Positions 54,895-62,802 of a stretch of DNA of 64,000 bases are shown piece by piece (position 1 is the stretch's first letter; every line of letters starts with the position of its first letter). This DNA comes from Endozoicomonas ascidiicola (lineage in GTDB: Bacteria; Pseudomonadota; Gammaproteobacteria; Pseudomonadales; Endozoicomonadaceae). The position numbers and the translations under genes are program-made. The notes under the pieces were generated by a model. It was not told where the DNA came from and did not search any database. It was given only the letters and a program-made list of their open reading frames with translations. Location: assembly GCF_001646945.1 (NCBI RefSeq), contig NZ_LUTV01000008.1, positions 111,865 to 175,864 on the forward strand, read 5' to 3'.

Positions 54895-55692
54895 TCAGAA
54901 TTGGCTCTGCCCTTGAACATAGGACTCAAACTTCCCCGCCTGGGCATCGCCGTAATTATCCTCATGAATACCGGAACTGCGGGCAATAATCGCTTCACCG
55001 GGGTGCCGCTCTAACAAGTCCGAATACAAATCAGTAATTAGCTCAGCGTCAGGCAGTGTTTTAATTGCATCGTTGAACTCGTCGCTGACAATCAGCTTGC
55101 CAAGACCGGTAAGCCACTGACTTCTTTCTGTTGTCTGATACACAGGAAAAGTGCTAATTTTTTCTGTGATATCTTCCAAAGAGAGACAGTCTGCGCCATC
55201 AATAAGCTTCGGAATATATTTCCTGATCAACTTTGCATCCACAGGATGCTGGGTAAAGCTTTGCAGCAAAGAAAGATCAATGGTACAAAATGGTGGCACT
55301 GGCAAGCCCGCGTCCAGCATTTTTTGCAGAAACATTCCCTTACCACCAAAACGCTCTCTATTAGACATCAGCTTATTGTTTTCTGTGCCGTATCGACCGA
55401 TCAACTGGCTTTTTCGCTGACCAGAACAGAAGGAATAATCACGACTACCAACCAATTTAATAACCCGATTACGCAGGCTTTTGTCTGCAGCTGGCGTATA
55501 AAGAATCTTCTCCAAACTCCGGTGATACTCTTCACGGGAGATACCGGTTTTCTTAAGTTGCTTATCAAAAGCGGGGCGCAACCCGACCACCCAATGTAAA
55601 AAACGGCGAACACGTTTATCCTTCTCCGAAAAAGCCTTTTTTTCATGCAGTTCAAGTAACCTGTCAATCTGCTGGTTATTTACCACTTTCAT
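54895..55692 (-). pseudogene. Dikinase-like gene, N-terminal part (PEP-synthase-type ATP-grasp)
   Basis: The start is set at ATG 55692 behind AGAGGATCC; a frame open to 55764 uses the CATGAGG repeats and is not credible. The 265-residue product has a helical N-terminus, then RFGGKGMFLQKMLDAGLPVPPFC (the glycine-rich nucleotide-binding start of PPDK/PEP-synthase domains) and ends just after IIARSSGIHEDNYGDAQAGKF, the conserved RSS..ED...AG motif. TGA at 54895 cuts the domain; reading on in the other phase (from about 54915) restores EPILKTCLKVMASGYR and joins the 804-codon frame. A single-base shift near 54905-54920 explains the split. The joined protein would have about 1075 residues. Confidence 0.75.
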
Positions 55693-55740
55693 CCAGGATC
55701 CTCTCTCATCTGAGACTATCCCGCATAATCGGCAATGAGG

Positions 55741-55775
55741 CATGAGGCATGAGGCATGAGGCATGAGGCATGAGG
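55741..55775. repeat. Five tandem CATGAGG heptamers upstream of the dikinase-like gene
   Basis: CATGAGG is repeated exactly five times without spacer (55741-55775), preceded by a partial copy AATGAGG. The array ends 48 bases upstream of the ATG at 55692 on the minus strand, in the promoter/leader. Seven is not a multiple of three; copy change would alter promoter spacing or an upstream frame. Confidence 0.97.
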
Positions 55776-55904
55776 ATTTTTAAGCCTCTAACTGAGATTC
55801 ACAGCCTTTATTTCCATCGTATCTTGCAAATCAACAATCACCTTTATAGACAATCCCTTCCATCTCATGAGCCTTCGTCACCATGTCTAAAAAACACTGA
55901 CCTC

Positions 55905-56252
55905 GTGGCAAAGTAATGAGGCAAACCTGCGATAAAGTTCTGAAAGAACTGGGACTGGAAGACGATCCTCTGTTCAAGATCGCCAGGCGTCTTGAAAAGA
56001 TTGCAATGAAAGATGGATACTTCATCAAGAAAAAGCCTTACCCGAATGTAGACTTTTACTCCGGTATTATCCTCAAGGCTCTGGGCATTCCAACGGAAAT
56101 GTTTACCGTTATCTTTGCCACTGCCGTACACCCGGCTGGATTGCTCACTGGCATGAGATGATCAGCGGCGAATACCGCATTGGTCGTCCACGTCAATTGT
56201 ATACTGGTGAAGCAAAACATGATTATGTAGCCGTGAATAAGAGAAAATATTT
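55905..56252 (+). pseudogene. Decayed second copy of the 3' end of gltA
   Basis: The stretch aligns with gltA from about 51967 to 52304: the same order of [48 protein letters not shown] and [13 protein letters not shown] is encoded, with many silent and a few amino-acid changes (for example a Thr-Glu in place of Ala-Glu). A one-base loss (ACTGGCCG in gltA, ACTGCCG here) shifts the frame after IFAT, so no functional end is made. No 5' part of gltA is present. The copy is in the same orientation as gltA. Confidence 0.93.
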
Positions 56253-56369
56253 TTTCTTCCCAATCTATTCTCCCTTCTTAACATCTCTTGTTTTGCACAA
56301 ACGTTGAACTTTTAGAACGTTCGGCAATCAATAGATGATATTACTCAAAAACAAAATACCTTGGATATC

Positions 56370-57236
56370 ATGACTCCAAATTCATCATTATTGCCTTCAT
56401 ATAATGAAGCCTGCCAAGCAAGACTAAATATTAACAGTACGCCAGAAAATGATAAGAATAAACTTACAATCTGTCCCCACATACCGAGTCCTCCCGGTCT
56501 GCCAGAGGCTCGCCGGCTTTTAGCTGAATTCAATGTCTCAGAAATCGTCGATATACTGCCCAAAATGCAACCAATAACACTTACTCATGGTGTTATCATG
56601 GAAGTTTACTCTGAACTTGATGAACTCAGGCAATCGGATAACCCCCACGAGTTCCAAAACAAAGTTGCAAATACATTGGAGTTTCTCAACTATATCCCCC
56701 CATTCAGCAAACCTGAATTAACCAATAATATAAAGTATGCAATGCCATTCTATCTACTTACTCAATTGCAAGGATTAACACTCAACTTAACAGCTATAGA
56801 ACGTCAGCTATTTGCAAGCCCCAATGAAACACTATCCGATAATATTCGGCGTATTGTGGAAAATGGAAACACGCTTGCTCCGTGTTATACCTCTGGCTGC
56901 AATGCCGCTCAATCTATGTTTTTGCTTAATCTTGCCAATGTAATGGCCACTCCGGAATCGGAACAACCGGCGATATATATTATGGATGCAAATAGGAAAA
57001 AATATGCTTGCCATACTTTCGCCCCGGAGCAAAAAAGCAAGCTGATCCCCGCTCTTGCAAACTTGTGTCGTTTTTGCAGCCTTTTATCAGCAGGTGAACC
57101 CGACAGTATTAAGAGCAAACTATCCATGACTCCACAGGCATGTATGGACTTGATCTTTTCATCTATGGATTTCAAAATTGAAGAAGCCTCTGACTTTCTT
57201 AACCATACCCAAAGAATGATGACTTCAAACAACTAA
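56370..57236 (+). CDS. Orphan 288-residue protein
   Basis: ATG 56370 is chosen over TTG 56361. The protein begins with a Pro/Ser/Asn-rich segment (MTPNSSLLPSYNEACQ) and is otherwise helical and soluble, with Cys residues scattered through the second half (CYTSGCNAAQ, YACHTF, LCRFCSLL). The DNA is AT-rich relative to neighbours. No family, signal peptide or membrane helix is seen. It stands alone between the gltA fragment and soxR, convergent with soxR with only three bases between the stops. It resembles other lineage-specific orphans of the window in style. Confidence 0.6.
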   Translation: MTPNSSLLPSYNEACQARLNINSTPENDKNKLTICPHIPSPPGLPEARRLLAEFNVSEIVDILPKMQPITLTHGVIMEVYSELDELRQSDNPHEFQNKVANTLEFLNYIPPFSKPELTNNIKYAMPFYLLTQLQGLTLNLTAIERQLFASPNETLSDNIRRIVENGNTLAPCYTSGCNAAQSMFLLNLANVMATPESEQPAIYIMDANRKKYACHTFAPEQKSKLIPALANLCRFCSLLSAGEPDSIKSKLSMTPQACMDLIFSSMDFKIEEASDFLNHTQRMMTSNN

Positions 57237-57239
57237 ATG

Positions 57240-57740
57240 TTACGCATTCTCCATCAACGCCAGAATCTCACCATTAAATTCGGCCATCCCTTCTGGCTCC
57301 AACAGAAGCGGACCTTGCCCTTTATGGGCAAATCGGTCATCGGGGTTTATCAACTCACAGTACTTCTCCGATAAACAGCCACAGCCAATACAATACGCCA
57401 TCGTGTCCCTCAACAATTCAAGGCGCGTAATTCTCTCATCCAAATCGTGTTTCCACTGCTTGGCCAGCTGTGCCCAATGTTTGCTTGATACGGTTTGAGA
57501 ATCCGGAATATGAGACAGTTGACTGGCTATTTCCTTTAACGGTATCCCAGCTTTTTGCGCCGCTTTAATCACTGAAATTTTTCGCAGCACTGAGCGGTGG
57601 TATCGACGGTGATTACCCTGATTTCGTGTCGATCGGATCAACCCTTTCGATTCATAAAAATGCAAAGCAGAAATGGCAACACCACTACGAGCTGAAACCT
57701 CACCAACTGAAAAATCATGGTCTTTCTTCACTACTGACAC
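57240..57740 (-). CDS. soxR: Redox-sensing transcriptional activator SoxR
   Basis: A 166-residue MerR-family regulator. HTH and wing: SVGEVSARSGVAISALHFYESKGLI, RNQGNHRRYHRSVLRKISVI. The dimerisation helix leads to the [2Fe-2S] cluster ligands Cys117, Cys120, Cys122 and Cys128 in CIGCGCLSEKYC, the diagnostic SoxR motif. Oxidation by redox-cycling compounds or superoxide switches on the target promoter. No soxS is next to it; the divergent efflux operon is the evident target, as in pseudomonads and other non-enteric bacteria. Confidence 0.97.
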   Translation of the reverse strand: MSVVKKDHDFSVGEVSARSGVAISALHFYESKGLIRSTRNQGNHRRYHRSVLRKISVIKAAQKAGIPLKEIASQLSHIPDSQTVSSKHWAQLAKQWKHDLDERITRLELLRDTMAYCIGCGCLSEKYCELINPDDRFAHKGQGPLLLEPEGMAEFNGEILALMENA

Positions 57741-57771
57741 TTGACCTCAAGTAAAGTTGAGGTTGTAGGAT
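57741..57771 (+). promoter_or_regulatory. SoxR box in a 19-bp-spacer promoter for the efflux operon
   Basis: The palindrome CCTCAA-GTAAAG-TTGAGG (57745-57762) matches the SoxR operator. It lies between -35 TTGACC (57741-57746) and -10 TAGGAT (57766-57771), a 19-base spacer that is the hallmark of MerR-family activated promoters. The leader to the MFP gene ATG at 57817 is about 40 bases. Confidence 0.9.
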
Positions 57772-57816
57772 AAACCCAAATTTTAAATCAGAATAGAAAG
57801 TAAAAAGGTTATTCCA

Positions 57817-58959
57817 ATGAAAATAAAATCCTGGGCATTAACAGGACTCGCACTGGGATCAGTGATCGTGACCATGGGCGGGTTCAAGTTTTTTGAAATA
57901 TCCTCTGCCATCGCCAGAGTTGAGGTGATGCCGGAGCATTCTGAAAGCGTGAACACAACCACCGGTTCGCCACAGCCGTTTCAATCTTCCATAAAGGTGA
58001 TAGGAAACGTGATTGTTCCTGACCACACCACCTTGAGCAGCGAGCTGCCGGGCAGGCTGGCCATGGTTAACTTTACCTCGGGCGCACAAGTTAACCGGAA
58101 TGACATCATCGCCCAGTTGGACATCGCAACCGAAAAGGCCAATCTTCAATCCGCCACCTCCAGACGGAAATTGGCGCAAACGGTTTATGACCGCATAAAG
58201 CAATTAAACTCGAAAAAGGTGGCCAGCCAGGAGCAGCTGGATAAAGCCTATGCTGACCTGATGGTCATCAAGGCTGAAGTGGATGTGCTGAACGACACTA
58301 TTCGTAAAAAAACCATCAAAGCCCCTTTTGATGGTGTGTTAGGTATTCACACATTAAAAGTGGGCAGCTTTCTGAACAGCAATACCGAACTGGTCTCCAT
58401 AACAGGCAACAACGGTTATGTCTGGGTCGACTTTCAGGTTCCCCAGTTTTATCCAAGGCTTTCTGAAGGCACCGAACTTGAAGTCAGCCCTATTTTCCAG
58501 AAAAACGACCATAGCTCTTTATCAGCCACAAGTACTGTCGCCACTGTCGTTGCCATTGATGATGCATTGACCAGAAACAACCGGACACTAAAATACCGAG
58601 CCAAAGTAGAGGTGCCTGCTCAACAGCTTCAGGCCAACACGGCCGTCAACGTTCAAGTGCCCGTCAGTGAGATAACCACTGCGCTGTCCATCCCCGACGT
58701 TGCAGTACTTAACAGCCAATATGGGCAGTACGTTTACCAAGTTCAGGAAACAGAATCCGGGCTTCGTGCAAAGCGTCAACCCGTCACCGTGATTTCGTCC
58801 GATGGCACTAACAGCTTTATTTCAGAAGGTCTTTCTGACACAGATATCATTGCCACAAACGGTGCGTTCAAACTCTACGATGGCATCAAAGTCAATAAAG
58901 TGAATGTGGCAGAGCTGGAAGCAACCCAAGAGCCCAATAACAATAGCCAGTGGAATTAA
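57817..58959 (+). CDS. RND efflux periplasmic adaptor (membrane fusion protein)
   Basis: A 380-residue adaptor. An N-terminal uncleaved signal-anchor (LTGLALGSVIVTMGGFKFF) is followed by the barrel-sandwich/lipoyl half (GNVIVPDHTTLSSELPGRLA), an alpha-hairpin (KANLQSATSRRKLAQTVYDRIKQL...QLDKAYADLMVIKAEVDVLN), the second lipoyl half (TIKAPFDGVLGIHTLKVGSFLN) and beta-barrel domain. There is no lipobox Cys. It resembles MexH-type adaptors. It is first in a SoxR-driven operon, six bases before the RND gene. Confidence 0.93.
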   Translation: MKIKSWALTGLALGSVIVTMGGFKFFEISSAIARVEVMPEHSESVNTTTGSPQPFQSSIKVIGNVIVPDHTTLSSELPGRLAMVNFTSGAQVNRNDIIAQLDIATEKANLQSATSRRKLAQTVYDRIKQLNSKKVASQEQLDKAYADLMVIKAEVDVLNDTIRKKTIKAPFDGVLGIHTLKVGSFLNSNTELVSITGNNGYVWVDFQVPQFYPRLSEGTELEVSPIFQKNDHSSLSATSTVATVVAIDDALTRNNRTLKYRAKVEVPAQQLQANTAVNVQVPVSEITTALSIPDVAVLNSQYGQYVYQVQETESGLRAKRQPVTVISSDGTNSFISEGLSDTDIIATNGAFKLYDGIKVNKVNVAELEATQEPNNNSQWN

Positions 58960-58965
58960 TCGACG

Positions 58966-61900
58966 ATGGATGTATTTGTTAAACGACCTGTACTGGCCAT
59001 TGTTCTGTCATTAGTCATTCTAATGGCCGGCCTGCTGGCTACCCGACACATTTCAGTGCTGCAGTTCCCACAGATTGAAAGTTCCTCTCTAGTCATCACA
59101 ACCCATTACACAGGGGTGTCGGCTGAAGCCGTTCAGGGCTTTGTGACTGAACCCATTGAACGTATCGCCATGACCGTGCCTGGTGTGGATTATGTCGATT
59201 CCAACACCACGGCAGGCATGTCCACTGTCACCGCATGGTTGAAGCTGAATGAGAACAGTACGTCTGCTCTGTCTCAACTTACCTCTAGACTTAGTCAGAT
59301 TCGCTCAGAACTGCCTATGGGCGCCGAAGCCCCATCGGTCGAAGTGGTTCGGGTAGATCGCCCCCATGCCATCTTCTATCTGGATGTCATCAGCCAGCTC
59401 ATGAACCGCCCACAACTGACGGACTTCCTGAAGCAGGAAGTAACACCACTGTTGTCGTCTATTAAGGGTGTGCAGAAGGTGGGCGTCGAAGGTGGAAGGA
59501 ATCCAGCCATGCGTGTGTGGCTCGACCCGGTGAAAATGTCCACACTCAACATTGGCAGCGATGAGATTTATGCCGCCATTGAACAAAACAACGTCATTTC
59601 ATCCTTGGGAAAAACGGAGAACAACCTGCAGGAAATCAGCCTGCTTAGTAATGCCACTCTGCAAACCGTTACCGATTTCGAAAATATGATCATCCGATCA
59701 TTCACCGGTGGTTCAATTCGCCTTGGCGACATTGCACGTATTGAACAAGGCGAGGATCGGGGGAATACCGATGCACGGCTGGATCAGCGTAGAACCGTCT
59801 ATCTTTCTGTCTACCCTTTGCCCGGCGCCAATGAAATCGAGATTGGCGATGAGCTGTATGTACGACTGGATAGCATTAATCAAACGCTGCCCGAAGGCAT
59901 GAAAATCAACATTGGTTACGATGGCACCGTCTACATGCGAGATGCCCTCAAGGAAATTTTCACAACTCTGGCCGAAACCGTTCTGTTGGTTGGCGTTGTC
60001 GTATTGTTACTGATGGGTTCTTTACGTTCCGCTATTGTTCCTCTCGTGACCATTCCCATTTCGATACTCGGCTCTATCGCCGTTATGCTGGCGGTTGGTT
60101 TTTCTCTAAACCTTTTAACCATTCTTGCCATTGTTCTGTCGGTTGGTTTGGTAGTAGACGACGCTATCGTAGTTGTTGAAAACGTTGCTCGACACATGCG
60201 TGAAGGTCGCAGCCGACTGGATGCCGCATTAATCAGCTCCAAAGAGCTGTTAAGCCCCATCGCTGCCATGACGATCACACTGGCTCTGGTGTATATCCCC
60301 ATCGGTTTTGTGGATGGTTTGTCCGGTGCCTTGTTTCAGGAATTTGCCTTCACTCTTGCCACTGCTGTCATGATTTCCGGTGTGGTCGCTGTCACGCTGT
60401 CGCCAGTCATGAGTGGTTATGTGTTACCAGAAAATGGGCGTGAAAGTGCATTTACTCGAAAAATAAATGCACTGTTTGACCGTCTGGCCAATAGCTATGG
60501 CACAGCCTTGCAAGTCAGCTTGAACTATCGCCCGCAGATTCTCACCGCAGCGGTTATTCTGACATTACTGATGGTGCCTTTTTATCTCTTCTCCGCCAAA
60601 GAGCTGGCTCCGGTAGAAGACCAGAGCTCGATATTTGTCATCGCTGAAGCGCCTCCCGGCGCCTCCATCAACTACACAACAGAACACCTCAGTGGAGCCG
60701 TTGACGGGTTGCTACAGAGAGAAGAAAGTATCGATATGTGGCAGATTGTCACCGCCGAAGGTGGCTTTGGTGGCATCAACCTGGTGGATTACCAACACCG
60801 GGATCAATCAGTCCATGAACTACTGCCGTCTATCTATGGACAACTCACCCAGACCAGTGGCTTACGCCTGCTGCCGACTCTGCCCATGCCTCTGCCTACG
60901 GCCGGTCAGTTTGATGTAGAAATGGTGGTACAGTCCCAGGACAACTATGAGGAGATGGTCGGTTATGTTTATCAACTGCTGGGCGCAGCCTATGGCACCA
61001 GCATGTTTATGTTTGTGGACACCGATCTGAAAATAGACAAACCTCTGGCTCGCTTGAATTTTAATCGCGATCTTATTGCCGATATGGGCATGACGGTATC
61101 CTCGGTTGCCAGTCAGGTGTCGTCCCTTCTATCCGAGCAGGAAGTGAATCGTTACGATGCCAGTGGCAGAGCGTATAAAGTCATTCCCATGGTGGAGCAT
61201 CAAGACAGAATGCATCTGGACGCCATTTTAGATCTTCAGATTCAATCCGCTGCCGGCACAATGATTCCTCTGCGCTCCATCGCCAGCATAGAAAAAACCG
61301 TAGGCCCAAGAGTGATGGGGAAATTTAACCAACAGAACGCTTTCCGGATTTTCGGTGGCATCGTTCCCGGTGTCACCAGTGATCAGGCACTGTCGGCACT
61401 GGAAGCAAAAGCCCGGGAAATTCTGCCTGAAAGTTACACCATTGATTACGCCGGAAATAGCCGTCAGCTTCGGCAAGAAGGCAGCAGCATTATGTCTGTG
61501 CTGAGCGTAGCCATTTTTATTGTCTACCTGGTGCTGACCGTACAGTTTAATAGCTTCCGCGCACCGCTGGTGGTCTTGCTCGGTTCCGTTCCACTGGCGC
61601 TTTCCAGCGCGATGGCACTGGCCTTCCTGAACCTAACCAGCATGAATATCTATGCCCAGATCGGTTTTATCACTCTGGTGGGGCTGATTGCTAAAAACGG
61701 CATCTTGATGACGGAGTTTGCCAATGAGCTGCAGCATAATGGCCAATCAAAACTGACCGCCATCATTGAGGGAGCAAAAGTACGCTTGAGACCCATTTTG
61801 ATGACGACCGCGGCGACGGTACTGGGTCACTTCCCTCTGATTCTGGTCAGTGGTGCGGGTGCGGAAGCCAGAAACAGCATCGGCATTATTCTGGTTGCCG

Positions 61901-62031
61901 GCATGCTGATGGGCACGTTCTTTACGCTGTTTGTTTTGCCGACCCTTTACCTGCTCCTTGGTGAAGACTATGGCAAGGTCGGTAGAAAAACGGCTAAAGC
62001 TCAGCATAACCTCTCAGATCAACTAGATTGA
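58966..62031 (+). CDS. RND-type efflux inner-membrane transporter, MexI-like
   Basis: A 1021-residue proton-driven pump with the HAE-1 layout: twelve membrane helices in two sets, each with a large periplasmic loop. Start MDVFVKRPVLAIVLSLVIL; the proton-relay Asp pair is in VGLVVDDAIVVVENV; the GSVPLALSSAMALAFL and GLIAKNGILMTEFAN segments mark the second half. The pairing with SoxR and a MexH-like adaptor suggests export of redox-active compounds such as phenazine- or quinone-like molecules (known for MexGHI-OpmD; inference here). No outer-membrane factor gene follows, so a TolC-type protein from elsewhere is needed. Confidence 0.95.
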   Translation: MDVFVKRPVLAIVLSLVILMAGLLATRHISVLQFPQIESSSLVITTHYTGVSAEAVQGFVTEPIERIAMTVPGVDYVDSNTTAGMSTVTAWLKLNENSTSALSQLTSRLSQIRSELPMGAEAPSVEVVRVDRPHAIFYLDVISQLMNRPQLTDFLKQEVTPLLSSIKGVQKVGVEGGRNPAMRVWLDPVKMSTLNIGSDEIYAAIEQNNVISSLGKTENNLQEISLLSNATLQTVTDFENMIIRSFTGGSIRLGDIARIEQGEDRGNTDARLDQRRTVYLSVYPLPGANEIEIGDELYVRLDSINQTLPEGMKINIGYDGTVYMRDALKEIFTTLAETVLLVGVVVLLLMGSLRSAIVPLVTIPISILGSIAVMLAVGFSLNLLTILAIVLSVGLVVDDAIVVVENVARHMREGRSRLDAALISSKELLSPIAAMTITLALVYIPIGFVDGLSGALFQEFAFTLATAVMISGVVAVTLSPVMSGYVLPENGRESAFTRKINALFDRLANSYGTALQVSLNYRPQILTAAVILTLLMVPFYLFSAKELAPVEDQSSIFVIAEAPPGASINYTTEHLSGAVDGLLQREESIDMWQIVTAEGGFGGINLVDYQHRDQSVHELLPSIYGQLTQTSGLRLLPTLPMPLPTAGQFDVEMVVQSQDNYEEMVGYVYQLLGAAYGTSMFMFVDTDLKIDKPLARLNFNRDLIADMGMTVSSVASQVSSLLSEQEVNRYDASGRAYKVIPMVEHQDRMHLDAILDLQIQSAAGTMIPLRSIASIEKTVGPRVMGKFNQQNAFRIFGGIVPGVTSDQALSALEAKAREILPESYTIDYAGNSRQLRQEGSSIMSVLSVAIFIVYLVLTVQFNSFRAPLVVLLGSVPLALSSAMALAFLNLTSMNIYAQIGFITLVGLIAKNGILMTEFANELQHNGQSKLTAIIEGAKVRLRPILMTTAATVLGHFPLILVSGAGAEARNSIGIILVAGMLMGTFFTLFVLPTLYLLLGEDYGKVGRKTAKAQHNLSDQLD

Positions 62032-62044
62032 TGTAATGAATTAA

Positions 62045-62081
62045 CGCCAGCATAAGTGCTTATTTCGCGCTTATGTTGGCG
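62045..62081 (+). terminator. Strong hairpin after the efflux operon
   Basis: Near-perfect 12-bp stem CGCCAGCATAAG / CTTATGTTGGCG (62045-62056 and 62070-62081). There is no T-run after it, so it may be an mRNA 3'-stabilising hairpin rather than an intrinsic terminator. Confidence 0.45.
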
Positions 62082-62126
62082 AGTAACATCATAAAATCAA
62101 TACAATGATTGATAAAGGTAGGAAGC

Positions 62127-62699
62127 ATGGCGTTGAATGCGACGGGGCAGCTGGTTCAGATCACCAAAGAAGAATACGATGTTGAACTGGAAATCGCCTA
62201 CGCCACCAGCAACAACTTTACTGGCGAGCCCGTCTACAAAGCCCCCCTCTGCTATATCCACCCCGAAGCTGCTAACCGACTGAAAAGAGCCATCGCGTTG
62301 TTAGCTCCGCTTAACCTGAAACTGAAAATCTGGGATGCCTTCCGCCCATTGGCAGCACAAGCTGCATTATTTCAACACTTTCCCAATCCAGCGTATGTTT
62401 CACATCCGGAAACCGGTCCCCGTACTCATTGCAGAGGCGTTGCCATTGATCTCACCATTATTGATCAATACGGTAAAGAACTGGAAATGGGCACCATGTT
62501 CGACGACTTCCGAACCATCGCCCATCACGGCAATGAACAGGTTTCGCTGGAAGCCCAAAAAAATCGGTTTCTGCTGGCTGGCGTCATGAACATTGCCGGC
62601 TTTGACACCTTTGATACTGAGTGGTGGCACTATCAGCTGCCGAATCTGGAAAGCTTCCCTATTATTTCTGCGGAAGATACGCCGGCAGGGATTATTTAA
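62127..62699 (+). CDS. ddpX: D-alanyl-D-alanine dipeptidase, VanX/DdpX family
   Basis: The start is ATG 62127 behind GGTAGGAAGC, giving 190 residues, the usual length of the M15D family. Zinc ligands and catalytic residues are intact: the SxHxxGxAxD-type motif THCRGVAIDLT and the EWWHY motif with catalytic Glu and third ligand His. The IWDAFRPLAAQ segment with the conserved Arg is present. No signal peptide, so it acts in the cytoplasm, splitting D-Ala-D-Ala for recycling or stationary-phase use. No vanR/S/H/A genes are near, which argues against glycopeptide resistance. The family assignment is firm, the symbol less so. Confidence 0.92.
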   Translation: MALNATGQLVQITKEEYDVELEIAYATSNNFTGEPVYKAPLCYIHPEAANRLKRAIALLAPLNLKLKIWDAFRPLAAQAALFQHFPNPAYVSHPETGPRTHCRGVAIDLTIIDQYGKELEMGTMFDDFRTIAHHGNEQVSLEAQKNRFLLAGVMNIAGFDTFDTEWWHYQLPNLESFPIISAEDTPAGII

Positions 62700-62802
62700 A
62701 GACCGCCTACCGGAGTTTATTACCTATGAAGTAGTGTCTGTTGTCTGTTTTTGCGGGATTACTATTCGCATCCAACTCCAGATCGTTATCACAGAGCCCT
62801 CC

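Noticed and set aside
54895..54925. Programmed ribosomal frameshift in the dikinase-like gene
   Set aside because: No slippery heptamer or downstream pseudoknot was seen at the junction; a simple mutation or sequence error is more likely.
55905..56252. A second functional citrate synthase
   Set aside because: Only the last quarter of the gene is present and a one-base deletion breaks the frame.
62127..62699. VanX-type glycopeptide resistance
   Set aside because: No vanHA or two-component genes are near; a stand-alone DdpX-like housekeeping dipeptidase is more likely.
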